Source: Colidextribacter sp. OB.20
GTDB lineage: Bacteria; Bacillota; Clostridia; Oscillospirales; Oscillospiraceae
DNA: 37,764 nucleotides
Direction of reading: 5' to 3'
Assembly: GCF_009911595.1 (NCBI RefSeq)
Contig: NZ_QWKG01000039.1
Location: 1 to 37,764, forward strand
Below the pieces are notes generated by a model. The model worked only from the letters and a program-made list of their open reading frames with translations. It was not told where the DNA came from and searched no databases. Shown here in pieces: positions 1-6,677 of the stretch; position 1 is the stretch's first letter, and every line of letters starts with the position of its first letter. The position numbers and the translations under genes are program-made.

Positions 1-209
1 GCGGCCCCCGTCTCGCCCCGGCGGGCGATGGGCTGGCCCACCGTCACCGCGTCGCCGGGGCCCACCAGGGGGGTGGAGGGGCCGTCGGCGCACATGACCA
101 GCGGGATGATGATCTCCGGCGGCGTCTTAGACAGACGGGCCATAGGCTTGCGTCTGGTGATGCCTTTCCGGGTGGCGGGGTATACCCCGCCGAAAAATGA
201 ATGGGTCAT
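1..209 (-). CDS. rnfC: Electron transport complex subunit RnfC, N-terminal part (cut by window edge)
   Basis: Reading leftwards from ATG at 209, the first 69 codons encode a protein opening MTHSFFGGVYPATRKG, then a KTPPEIIIPLVM stretch and GPGDAVTVGQPIARRGE. This matches the start of RnfC, whose N-terminal barrel-sandwich domain begins with HxFxGGVHP followed by VVIPL and VGDxVxxGQ. RnfC is the peripheral NADH- and FeS-binding subunit of the membrane Rnf complex, which couples ferredoxin:NAD+ electron transfer to ion pumping. The start is supported by a GAGGTTC ribosome binding site about 8 bases upstream and a consensus promoter at 270-298. The FeS-binding C-terminal part and any rnfDGEAB genes lie outside the window. 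Identification rests on the N-terminus only. Confidence 0.85.
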   Translation of the reverse strand, partial: MTHSFFGGVYPATRKGITRRKPMARLSKTPPEIIIPLVMCADGPSTPLVGPGDAVTVGQPIARRGETGA

Positions 210-269
210 AATGGATAGAACCTCGCTTTGGTATAATCAGAGGAATTTTTTCATAATTCAGCAATTTAC

Positions 270-298
270 ATCATAATCCATGAAAAGCAGTCTGTCAA
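270..298 (-). promoter_or_regulatory. Sigma-A promoter of rnfC
   Basis: On the minus strand TTGACA (298-293) and TATGAT (275-270) are separated by exactly 17 bases, placing the start of transcription near 263 and giving a 5' leader of about 55 bases before the rnfC ATG at 209. Confidence 0.75.
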
Positions 299-314
299 CG
301 GCATTATATCCAAA

Positions 315-350
315 GAAAACAAAAAAGCTCCGTCCCCGGGGGGACGGAGC
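315..350 (-). terminator. Rho-independent terminator after the GH18-like gene
   Basis: The inverted repeat GCTCCGTCCCC/GGGGACGGAGC (327-350) is followed on the minus strand by TTTTTTGTTTTC. It lies just past the stop of the gene at 367 and before the rnfC promoter, so it insulates rnfC. Confidence 0.85.
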
Positions 351-366
351 GGGCAAAAGATGCCGC

Positions 367-1170
367 TCACCTGCGCCCCGGCCGGGGCTCCGGCCTGCGC
401 TGGATGCCCAGCCGGGCGGCGCAGGCGCTGATCTCGGCCCAGGGGGCCAGAAAGGTGCGGATGCCCAGCCGCCGGGCCACCTCTACCTTCCGGCGCAGGG
501 TGTCCCCGTCGTCAAAGAGGACGAAGTGGGCCTCGTTTTCCCGGCTGGTATAGGTGAAGTACCGGGCGCACAGCTCCTGAGAGAAAAAGACGGAGGGGGC
601 CAGCCGCTGGCGCAGCTCCTCCAGCTCCCGGTCGGACAGGGGCTGTCCGCTGCCGGTGGGGGAGGGCAGGCGGAAGTCCTCCGCCCGCTTTTCCAGGGCC
701 AGCACTGTCCGGCTCTCCCCGAAACGGCCCAGGGCCTCCTCCAGCCGCTGCTGGAGGGAGCCCCCGGACAGGGCGGAGGAGATCATCACCCGGGCGTGGG
801 GGGCCGCCGCCGACAGCCGCTCGGGGACATAGAGGGCCCAGCCCCGGCGGGCAAAGGGCTCATCCAGCCTGGCGGCGGTCTGCTCCAGTGGGGGCAGGCG
901 GGATTCAAAGTCCAGAACAGCCCCGGAGAACCCCCGGAACTGACATTCCCGCAGCACCTCCTGACACAGCGGGCCGATGGAGCCCAGGGGATTGAAATCT
1001 CTGTCATCCACCACCATCAGCCCGCCTCTGGGCGGAGCGGGGCCCTCCGCCCGAAACAGATGGGGCCCTGGCCCCAGCCGGTAGGCCAGGTGGGCGGGGA
1101 CGGCCTGCCAGCTCTGGAGGGCGGGCAGCTGTCTGGGCGGGAGCATAACGATAAAGGTGTCCTGGGTCAT
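367..1170 (-). CDS. Hypothetical protein with GH18-like TIM-barrel features
   Basis: A 267-residue protein without signal peptide or membrane segment. Residues 82-90 read FSGAVLDFE, resembling the strand-4 signature of family 18 glycoside hydrolases (DGxDxDxE): the last Asp and catalytic Glu positions are present, the first Asp is not. Near the C-terminus ENEAHFVLFDDGDTLRRK followed by LGIRTFLAP resembles the final strands of GH18 barrels such as the YaaH/SleL spore-cortex enzymes. A cytoplasmic, degenerate GH18-fold protein is therefore inferred; activity is uncertain. The gene stands alone, flanked by a terminator downstream and divergent from yqeG. The upstream site GGGGGAACTCCC is a weak ribosome binding site. 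Codon use and GC are like the neighbours. Confidence 0.6.
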   Translation of the reverse strand: MTQDTFIVMLPPRQLPALQSWQAVPAHLAYRLGPGPHLFRAEGPAPPRGGLMVVDDRDFNPLGSIGPLCQEVLRECQFRGFSGAVLDFESRLPPLEQTAARLDEPFARRGWALYVPERLSAAAPHARVMISSALSGGSLQQRLEEALGRFGESRTVLALEKRAEDFRLPSPTGSGQPLSDRELEELRQRLAPSVFFSQELCARYFTYTSRENEAHFVLFDDGDTLRRKVEVARRLGIRTFLAPWAEISACAARLGIQRRPEPRPGRR

Positions 1171-1182
1171 GGGAGTTCCCCC

Positions 1183-1211
1183 TTGTCCGAACTTTCAACC
1201 TGTGATATACT
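1183..1211 (+). promoter_or_regulatory. Probable sigma-A promoter of the yqeG-queH operon
   Basis: TTGTCC (1183-1188), a 17-base spacer and TATACT (1206-1211) precede yqeG by about 145 bases. The leader contains two small inverted repeats (ACAGGG/CCCTGT near 1238-1257 and GCGCC/GGCGC followed by GTTTTT near 1260-1285), which could be a weak attenuator. Confidence 0.5.
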
Positions 1212-1355
1212 ACGCTGTACACGATATGAAGCCGGACAGGGAAGTAGAACCCTGTAGAGCGCGGCGCCCCCGGCGCACCGTTTTTGGAAGCGGCGGACCG
1301 AGCCGTCCCGCCCTGCGCACGGACCGCCCGCACGCGACGAAAAGGAGAACGCCCC

Positions 1356-1862
1356 ATGTCTTTATCACCCATACCCCGGGGAGTCTATCCCTCGATCACC
1401 CATATTTCCCCCAAAGCCTTGGCGGAGAAGGGGATACGCCTGGTGCTGGTCGACCTGGACAACACCCTGGCGCCCTATAGAAGCATTACCCCGACGGCGG
1501 AGGTCATCGCCTGGAAGGAAGCCCTGGAGGCGGAGGGCATCACCCTGTTTCTGCTGTCCAACAGCCGCAAGCCGGGCCGGGCCCAGCGGTTCGCCGAGCA
1601 GCTGGGCATTCCCTACCAGGGCCATTCGGGCAAGCCGAAGAGGGCGGGCTATCTCAGGGCCATGGAGCGCCTGGGCTGTATGCCCAGCCAGACTGTTATG
1701 GTGGGGGACCAGATTTTCACCGACACCCTGGGGGCCAACAACGCTGGAGTGATCCCCCTGCTGGTGGAGCCCATCCGGCTGGCGGGCAACCCGGGGCGGT
1801 ACATCCGATACGCCGTCGAGACCCCCTTCCGTCTGCTGGGAAAGAGGAGGCCCTTTCTATGA
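1356..1862 (+). CDS. yqeG: YqeG-family HAD phosphatase
   Basis: A 168-residue protein of the HAD superfamily (subfamily IIIA, YqeG). Motif I is LVDLDNTL with the nucleophile and acid Asp33 and Asp35, motif II is LLSNS (Ser68), a Lys near 93-95 serves motif III, and motif IV is VGDQIFTD (Asp118, Asp123). The length fits YqeG proteins, which are thought to dephosphorylate a small substrate in the cytoplasm; the natural substrate is not known to me. The ATG at 1356 is chosen over an in-frame upstream ATG because AAAGGAG lies 9 bases before it and homology starts there. The stop overlaps the next start (ATGA), so the operon begins here. Confidence 0.85.
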   Translation: MSLSPIPRGVYPSITHISPKALAEKGIRLVLVDLDNTLAPYRSITPTAEVIAWKEALEAEGITLFLLSNSRKPGRAQRFAEQLGIPYQGHSGKPKRAGYLRAMERLGCMPSQTVMVGDQIFTDTLGANNAGVIPLLVEPIRLAGNPGRYIRYAVETPFRLLGKRRPFL

Positions 1863-2755
1863 GGGCGAAATTCGGCCCCGCGGGCAACTGCGACAGCTTT
1901 TCCAGAGTCCATAAATCCTCCCTGGCTGCCCCCGGGTGGATCGCGGACTTCGGCCTGGACTGCTACGAGTACCAGTGCGGCAAGGGGGTCCACGTGGGGA
2001 AGGAGACCGCCGTCAAGCTGGGGGAGAACGCCCGGGCGGCGGGGATTTCCCTGTCCCTCCACGCCCCCTACTTCATCAACTTGGCCAACCCTGACCCGGA
2101 CAGCCTTCTAAAGGCCATCGGCTACATCACCGCCGGCTGTCAGGTGGCGGACTGGATGGGGGCGGGGCGGGTGGTGATTCACTCTGGGGCGCTGATGGGG
2201 CGCACCCGCCGGGAGGCGCTGGACACCGCCCAAAAATCTCTCCGGGAGGTAATCGCCGTCTGCGACGGACAGGGCTTTTCTCACATCGCCCTCTGTCCCG
2301 AGACCATGGGCAAGATCAACCAGCTGGGGGACCTGGACGAGGTGCTGGAGCTGTGCGCCCTGGACGAGCGGCTGGTCCCCTGCCTCGACTTCGGCCACCT
2401 CTACGCCCGCTCTCTGGGTGCGGATGACGGGGAAGGGGCCTTTTGCCGGATGCTGGACCGGGTGGCGGAGGTGCTGGGTCAGGACCGGGCCGGCACCTTT
2501 CACAGCCACTTCTCCCACATCGAGTTCACCCCCAAGGGCGGGGAGAAGTGCCACCGCACCTTTTCCGACGACGGAGGCTACGGCCCGGACTGGGCTCCCC
2601 TGGCGGCGGAGATCGCCCGCCGGGGCTGGTCGCCCACCTTCATCTGCGAATCCGCCGGCACCCAGGCGGAGGACGCCCTGACCATGAAACGGAGCTATGA
2701 GGCCCTTTTGCAGGGCACACAACCACAACAATCACAAGGGAGCAAAATATCATGA
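1859..2755 (+). CDS. Endonuclease IV-like (AP endonuclease family 2) protein
   Basis: A 298-residue TIM-barrel protein of the endonuclease IV/xylose isomerase-like family, which in the classical enzyme cleaves DNA 5' of abasic sites using three zinc ions. Likely metal ligands are visible: His68 (SLHAPYFINLA), His108 (VIHSGA), Glu148 (CPETMGK), Asp177 and His180 (CLDFGH), His215-220 (FHSHFSHIEF), His232 and Glu264 (ICESAG). The Asp that precedes the last His in E. coli Nfo is not evident here (EKCHR). It is close in length to Nfo (about 280). It overlaps yqeG by 4 bases and the M24 gene by 4 bases, so all are translated from one message. DNA repair is the likely but unproven role. Confidence 0.8.
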   Translation: MRAKFGPAGNCDSFSRVHKSSLAAPGWIADFGLDCYEYQCGKGVHVGKETAVKLGENARAAGISLSLHAPYFINLANPDPDSLLKAIGYITAGCQVADWMGAGRVVIHSGALMGRTRREALDTAQKSLREVIAVCDGQGFSHIALCPETMGKINQLGDLDEVLELCALDERLVPCLDFGHLYARSLGADDGEGAFCRMLDRVAEVLGQDRAGTFHSHFSHIEFTPKGGEKCHRTFSDDGGYGPDWAPLAAEIARRGWSPTFICESAGTQAEDALTMKRSYEALLQGTQPQQSQGSKIS

Positions 2756-3816
2756 ACCACATTAAAAAAATTGCCGCCAGACTGGCGGATTTTGGCCTGG
2801 ATGCCATGATGATTACCAGCGAGTCTGGGGAGCGGTATGCTCTGGGCTTCCATGGGGAGGGCCTGTTGCTGGTGACAAAGGGTGGGGCGCAGTACACCAC
2901 CGACGGCCGGTATATCGAGGCCGCCCGGGAGCAGGTGGAAGGGGCGGAGGTGTGCCTCACCACTCCGGACAAGGGGCATATGGCCTTCGCCAAGGAGTAC
3001 ATCGAGGGCGGAAAGCTCCACAACGTAGGCTTCGAGAGCGGCTCCATGACTGTGGACGCCCACAGGAGATACACCCAGGCCCTGCCTTGCGTCCTCACCC
3101 CCGCCCAGGACCTGCTGGACGGTCTGCGGGCCTCCAAGGACGAAGGGGAGCTGACCCTCATGCGCCGGGCTCAGGCCGTCACCGACGAGGCGTTCAAGGC
3201 CATTTTGAACTTCATCCGCCCGGGTATGACCGAGCGGGAGATTGCCGCCCGGCTGGTCTATGAGCTGCTCAGCCGGGGGGGCGACAGGGTGTCCTTCGAC
3301 CCCATCGTGGCCGCAGGCCCCAACGGCTCCCGGCCCCACGCTGTCCCCGGGGACCAGATTGTGGACACGGGCATGTTTATCACCATGGACTTTGGCTGTA
3401 AGGTGGAGGGCTACTGCTCCGATATGACCCGCACCGTGGCCCTGGGCCAGCCCACCCAGGAGATGGAGGTGGTGTATGCCGCCGTTCTGGCCGCCCAGAA
3501 GGCGGGCATCAACGCAGCCCGGGCCGGGGTGGCCGGCCGGGAGATTGACGCCGCCGCCCGGAAGGTCCTCCAGGAGGCGGGGTACGGGGAGTACTTCTCC
3601 CACAGCTTCGGCCACTCCCTGGGGGTGGATATCCACGAATCTCCCAACGCCAGCTCCAAGGAGACCCGGCCCATGCCTGTGGGGGCGGTGATCTCCGCCG
3701 AGCCGGGGGTGTATATCCCCGGAAGGTTCGGCGTGCGCATCGAGGATGTGCTGATTTTGAACGAGACCGGCTGTGAGGACATCACCCGGTCCCCCAAGGA
3801 TCTGATTGTTTTATAA
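2752..3816 (+). CDS. M24-family aminopeptidase P / Xaa-Pro peptidase
   Basis: A 354-residue cytoplasmic metallopeptidase. An N-terminal creatinase-like domain (about 1-125) is followed by the pita-bread M24 domain. The five metal ligands are visible: Asp213 (TMDFGCK), Asp224 (YCSDMTRT), His288 (SFGHSLGVDIHE), Glu317 (SAEPGVYI) and Glu331 (VRIEDV); His196 (PHAVPG) fits the substrate-binding His. Such enzymes remove N-terminal residues preceding proline or split Xaa-Pro dipeptides. In many Firmicutes a gene of this type sits next to efp, but efp is not present here. It overlaps its upstream neighbour by ATGA and is followed after 3 bases by a palindromic repeat. Confidence 0.93.
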   Translation: MNHIKKIAARLADFGLDAMMITSESGERYALGFHGEGLLLVTKGGAQYTTDGRYIEAAREQVEGAEVCLTTPDKGHMAFAKEYIEGGKLHNVGFESGSMTVDAHRRYTQALPCVLTPAQDLLDGLRASKDEGELTLMRRAQAVTDEAFKAILNFIRPGMTEREIAARLVYELLSRGGDRVSFDPIVAAGPNGSRPHAVPGDQIVDTGMFITMDFGCKVEGYCSDMTRTVALGQPTQEMEVVYAAVLAAQKAGINAARAGVAGREIDAAARKVLQEAGYGEYFSHSFGHSLGVDIHESPNASSKETRPMPVGAVISAEPGVYIPGRFGVRIEDVLILNETGCEDITRSPKDLIVL

Positions 3817-3819
3817 GTC

Positions 3820-3844
3820 TGTAGGGGCGGATGATATCCGCCCC
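3820..3844 (+). repeat. Palindromic repeat, family A, half element (A1)
   Basis: TGTAGGGGCGGATGATATCC then GCCCC: a single palindrome with 9-base arms (GGGGCGGAT/ATCCGCCCC). It has the TGTAGGGGCG end shared with the elements at 8267, 9901, 11109 and 22569, but lacks the second palindrome. It lies between the M24 gene and the YpsA-like gene inside an operon. Confidence 0.8.
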
Positions 3845-3865
3845 GGCATAAGGAGGGCCGAGCCC

Positions 3866-4381
3866 ATGGACCCCAAAAAAACCTGCTGCTTCACCGGCCA
3901 CCGGCCTGACAAGCTGCCCTGGGGGGAGGACGAGTCCGACCCCCGGTGTGTACGATTGAAGAGGGCCGTCACCCAGGCGGTGGAGGATGCCTATGTGGCC
4001 GGGAGCCGCCACTTTATTACCGGCATGGCCCGGGGGATCGACTTATACTGCGCCGAGGCGGTGCTGGCCCTGCGGGAGGCTGAGGAGGACATCACCCTGG
4101 AGTGCGCCCGGCCCTGCGAGACCCAGGCAGACAGCTGGCCGGCGGCGGAGCAGGCGCGCTACCAGTCCATCCTGGCCCGCTGTGACTTCGAGACCCTGGT
4201 CCAGCACGGCTATGACCGCTTCTGCATGATGCGCCGGAACCGATACATGGTGGACCGCTCCAGCCGGCTCATCGCGGTCTACAACGGCGTGCCCAAGGGG
4301 GGCACCGCCCAAACCTTGGCCTATGCCCTGAAAAAGGGGCTGGACACCGCGATCATCGACCTGGAGGACTTTTGCCAATGA
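3866..4381 (+). CDS. YpsA-like SLOG-family protein (DUF1273)
   Basis: A 171-residue protein with FTGHRPDKLPWGE at residues 9-21, the hallmark of the DUF1273/YpsA group of the SLOG superfamily, a Rossmann-like fold thought to bind nucleotides or nucleotide-derived ligands. A GMARGIDLYCAEAVLAL segment and RSSRLIAVYNG-GGTAQTLAYA further on fit the conserved SLOG glycine and acidic positions. The ATG at 3866 is chosen because ATAAGGAGGG ends 8 bases before it; the reading frame is open further up but that part lies in the palindromic repeat. The B. subtilis relative has been linked to cell division and stress; the role here is not known. Its stop overlaps queH by ATGA. Confidence 0.85.
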   Translation: MDPKKTCCFTGHRPDKLPWGEDESDPRCVRLKRAVTQAVEDAYVAGSRHFITGMARGIDLYCAEAVLALREAEEDITLECARPCETQADSWPAAEQARYQSILARCDFETLVQHGYDRFCMMRRNRYMVDRSSRLIAVYNGVPKGGTAQTLAYALKKGLDTAIIDLEDFCQ

Positions 4382-4947
4382 ACACGCTTATGCACATCTG
4401 CTGCGCCCCCTGTGCTAACCGGCCTATCGCCCGGCTGAGGGAGGAGGGGGTCTCCGTCACCGGCTTCTGGTTCAACCCCAACATCCACCCCTACACTGAG
4501 TATCAGGCCCGGAAGCGCACCCTGGAGGAGTACTCCAGGGAGATCGGCATGAAGCTGGTCATCGGCGGGACCTACGACCTGCGGCCCTTTATCACCGCCG
4601 TGGCCGGGGACATTGACGGCCGGTGCGCCTACTGCTACCGGGTGCGGATGGAGAAAACCGCCCAATACGCCGCCGGGAACGGGTTTGACAGCTTTACCAC
4701 CTCCCTGCTCATCTCTCCCTACCAGCGCCACGAGGCCATTGCCGCCATCGCCCGGGAGATGGGGGAGAAATACGGAGTGGAATTTCTCTACCGGGACTTC
4801 CGCCCCCTGTTTCAGGAGGGCCAGCAGTTCGCCCGGGACCACGGCTTCTACATGCAAAAGTACTGCGGCTGTATCTTCAGCGAGGAGGACCGCTACATGG
4901 CCGCCAAGCGGAAGAAAAAGGCCCAGGCAGGAGGGCTCCAGCAATGA
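4378..4947 (+). CDS. queH: Epoxyqueuosine reductase QueH
   Basis: A 189-residue protein of the QueH (DUF208) family, the non-orthologous alternative to QueG that reduces epoxyqueuosine to queuosine in the tRNA anticodon wobble position. The N-terminus LMHICCAPCANRPI carries the conserved Cys-Cys pair, followed by FNPNIHPYTEY, then GRCAYCYRVRM and near the end KYCGCIF; these cysteines are the ones known to bind an iron-sulfur cluster and a second metal in this family. The ATG at 4378 overlaps the previous stop by 4 bases; a TTG two codons upstream is less likely. No other queuosine genes are in the window. Confidence 0.92.
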   Translation: MNTLMHICCAPCANRPIARLREEGVSVTGFWFNPNIHPYTEYQARKRTLEEYSREIGMKLVIGGTYDLRPFITAVAGDIDGRCAYCYRVRMEKTAQYAAGNGFDSFTTSLLISPYQRHEAIAAIAREMGEKYGVEFLYRDFRPLFQEGQQFARDHGFYMQKYCGCIFSEEDRYMAAKRKKKAQAGGLQQ

Positions 4948-5201
4948 ACATGGCTGAGGCGCTGTATATCCTAGAAGAGGAGCAGCTGCGGTTCTACAAC
5001 TGGTTTGGTGAGCATAAGATAAGGCCTTGCGAGGTCATGATAGACTACGACGGTACGCGCTGGATCGTCTGCGCGGCGGACGAACGGGCCTGTATTGTAA
5101 AGACCTCCCGCCGTTTCTTCGACCAAGAGGACGAGGCCCTGGACTGTTTTATCCGGTTAGTACGACTGGAAAAGGCCCAGATACAACAAAAGCACCCCTG
5201 A
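4944..5201 (+). CDS. Small hypothetical protein at operon end
   Basis: An 85-residue, mixed-charge protein (MNMAEALYILEEEQLRFYNW at the N-terminus). I do not recognise a family. It has no signal peptide or membrane segment and looks like a compact alpha/beta cytoplasmic protein. Its start overlaps the queH stop by ATGA, which supports it being real and co-translated. Its last codons and its TGA stop lie within the bidirectional terminator hairpin (5191-5210), the TGA falling in the loop. Confidence 0.65.
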   Translation: MNMAEALYILEEEQLRFYNWFGEHKIRPCEVMIDYDGTRWIVCAADERACIVKTSRRFFDQEDEALDCFIRLVRLEKAQIQQKHP

Positions 5202-5220
5202 CGGGGTGCTTTTACTTTTA
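5187..5220. terminator. Bidirectional terminator between the queH operon and rplT
   Basis: AGCACCCC (5191-5198), loop TGAC, GGGGTGCT (5203-5210), followed on the plus strand by TTTACTTTTA and on the minus strand by TTTTGTTGT. It serves both convergent operons. Confidence 0.85.
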
Positions 5221-5224
5221 TATC

Positions 5225-5581
5225 TCAGGCCAAAGCCTTCTTGGCGGTATCGGTGAGCTGGGTGAAGGCGGCCTTGTCGTTGACGGCCAGCTCGGCCAGC
5301 ATCTTGCGGTTGATGACAATGCCGGACTTTTTCAGCCCATTCATAAAGGTGGAGTAGTTCATGCCGTTCATTTTGCAGGCGGCGTTGATCCGTGTGATCC
5401 ACAGCTGACGGAAGTCGCGCTTTTTCAGCTTGCGACCGGTGTAGGCGTAAACGCCGGACTTCATCACGGCCTGATTGGCCATCTTAAAGTGCTTGGACTT
5501 GGAACCCCAGTAGCCCTTGGCCATTTTCAGGATTTTATTTCTTCTCTTGCGCGTCATCATCGCGCCCTTCACTCTTGCCAT
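5225..5581 (-). CDS. rplT: Large ribosomal subunit protein bL20
   Basis: A 118-residue basic protein beginning [20 protein letters not shown] and continuing with [19 protein letters not shown], diagnostic of bL20, which binds 23S rRNA early in 50S assembly. It is the last gene of the infC-rpmI-rplT operon and ends at the bidirectional terminator. In Bacillus bL20 feeds back on this operon through the leader RNA; the leader upstream of infC here has an attenuator-like hairpin that would be the place for such control. Confidence 0.98.
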   Translation of the reverse strand: MARVKGAMMTRKRRNKILKMAKGYWGSKSKHFKMANQAVMKSGVYAYTGRKLKKRDFRQLWITRINAACKMNGMNYSTFMNGLKKSGIVINRKMLAELAVNDKAAFTQLTDTAKKALA

Positions 5582-5602
5582 TGTTCAATACCCTCCCTCG
5601 TC

Positions 5603-5815
5603 TTACTTGTACAGGATCATGCGCTTGATGGCGGCCTCATTGGTCTTGTCGGCGTAGGTGGTGCCGCGCAGGGCCCGCTTCAGCTTAGTGGTCTTGCCGT
5701 GGCCGTTGAGCAGGTGACGCTTCTTGGTCATGGCACGCTTGACCTTGCCGGTCTTGGTGAGGGAGAAACGCTTTTTGGCGCCGCTGTGGGTCTTAATCTT
5801 GATTTTGTTCGCCAT
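5603..5815 (-). CDS. rpmI: Large ribosomal subunit protein bL35
   Basis: A 70-residue basic protein, MANKIKIKTHSGAKKRFSLT then KTGKVKRAMTKKRHLLNGHG, typical of bL35. The ATG at 5815 is preceded by AAAGGAG about 7 bases upstream; the longer frame upstream overlaps infC and is not coding. It sits 26 bases after infC and 21 bases before rplT in the standard order. Confidence 0.98.
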   Translation of the reverse strand: MANKIKIKTHSGAKKRFSLTKTGKVKRAMTKKRHLLNGHGKTTKLKRALRGTTYADKTNEAAIKRMILYK

Positions 5816-5841
5816 AACAGTTTGAACTCCTTTACTAGTAC

Positions 5842-6369
5842 TTACTTTTTGTCCTTTACGGGTTTGGGGGATAGGAATATGGACATGTGCCGTCCCTCCA
5901 GCTTGGGGGACTTGTCCATAACAGCAATCTCGCCGCACTCCTCGGCGAATTTGAGCAGCAGCTCCTGGCCGATATTGGTGTGAGCCATCTCCCGGCCGCG
6001 GAAGCGGACGGTGATTTTGCAGCGGTTGCCTTCAGCCAGGAACTTCTGAGCGTTGCGCAGCTTCACGTTGAAGTCGTTCACGTCGATGCTGGGAGACATG
6101 CGGATCTCCTTGATCTCCACCACCCGCTGATTCTTGCGGGCTTCCTTCTCGCGCTTGGTCTGCTCGAACCGATATTTTCCATAATCCATGAGCTTACACA
6201 CGGGAGGGACGGCGTTGGGGGAAATCTTGACCAAATCCAGACTCCGCTCCTCGGCCAGGCGCAGAGCCTCCTGAGAGGACATGATGCCCAGCTGCTCGCC
6301 GGACTCAGAGATCAGACGGACCTCCTTATCCCGGATTTCTTCATTGGTTTGATGACCTGTGTTAGCGAT
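5842..6369 (-). CDS. infC: Translation initiation factor IF-3 with ATC start codon
   Basis: A 175-residue IF-3. The N-domain carries HQTNEEIRDKEVRLI and KLMDYGKYRFEQTKREKEAR, and the C-domain carries KEIRMSPSIDVNDF and the FRGREMAH block. IF-3 binds the 30S subunit and checks the start codon. The strong site TCTGGAGGTG is followed 6 bases later by ATC GCT AAC, exactly where IF-3 homology starts, and no ATG, GTG or TTG lies in frame between that site and NEEIRDKEV. ATC (or ATT/ATA) starts are known for infC in other bacteria, where IF-3 represses its own translation by rejecting non-canonical codons, so autoregulation is inferred. The gene heads the operon with rpmI and rplT. Confidence 0.95.
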   Translation of the reverse strand: MANTGHQTNEEIRDKEVRLISESGEQLGIMSSQEALRLAEERSLDLVKISPNAVPPVCKLMDYGKYRFEQTKREKEARKNQRVVEIKEIRMSPSIDVNDFNVKLRNAQKFLAEGNRCKITVRFRGREMAHTNIGQELLLKFAEECGEIAVMDKSPKLEGRHMSIFLSPKPVKDKK

Positions 6370-6435
6370 GGGAAGCACCTCCAGACAAAATAAAATGCGG
6401 GCCGCCGGCATGGCTCCCACATCACAGCAAAACAA

Positions 6436-6451
6436 TGCCGGAACTCCGGCA
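6436..6451 (-). promoter_or_regulatory. infC leader hairpin, possible ribosomal-protein attenuator
   Basis: In the roughly 155-base leader of infC the perfect inverted repeat TGCCGGAGTTCCGGCA is followed by TTGTTTTG, like a weak intrinsic terminator. A second stretch, GCCATGCCGGCGGCC, lies just downstream and could pair alternatively with one arm. This would suit bL20- or IF-3-dependent attenuation; I cannot match it to a named leader family by eye. Confidence 0.45.
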
Positions 6452-6529
6452 GTGTATCTCCATGTTAACCCTTCGGCTCTGGCCTGGGGTGAGGACGGGG
6501 AACCGTACCTGCTTTCTTGTGCACTGGGC

Positions 6530-6558
6530 ATTATAGCACCGGGAGAGGGGCTTGTCAA
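6530..6558 (-). promoter_or_regulatory. Perfect consensus sigma-A promoter of infC-rpmI-rplT
   Basis: TTGACA (6558-6553), 17-base spacer, TATAAT (6535-6530) on the minus strand. Both hexamers are fully consensus, as expected for a highly expressed translation operon. Confidence 0.92.
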
Positions 6559-6626
6559 GGGGAAAATCCAAATATTTTTGTGTTCTGATTTACATAACAG
6601 CAAAACATAAAGCTTATGGGGAGCGG

Positions 6627-6666
6627 TTTTCCACAGTTTCCACAGCTTTGTCCACACTGTGGGTAA
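6627..6666. promoter_or_regulatory. Cluster of four DnaA-box-like motifs
   Basis: Between the infC promoter and the tsaD stop lie TTTTCCACA (6627-6635), GTTTCCACA (6636-6644), TTGTCCACA (6648-6656) and, inverted, TTACCCACA (6666-6658). The first fits the relaxed DnaA box TTWTNCACA; each of the others has one mismatch. There is no dnaA, dnaN or AT-rich unwinding region nearby, so this is not claimed as an origin; it could titrate DnaA or be a coincidence of a short degenerate repeat. Confidence 0.4.
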
Positions 6667-6677
6667 CATAACACAAT

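Noticed and set aside
6627..6666. Chromosomal origin at the DnaA-box cluster
   Set aside because: No dnaA/dnaN, no AT-rich unwinding region and no perfect boxes; reported only as a cluster.
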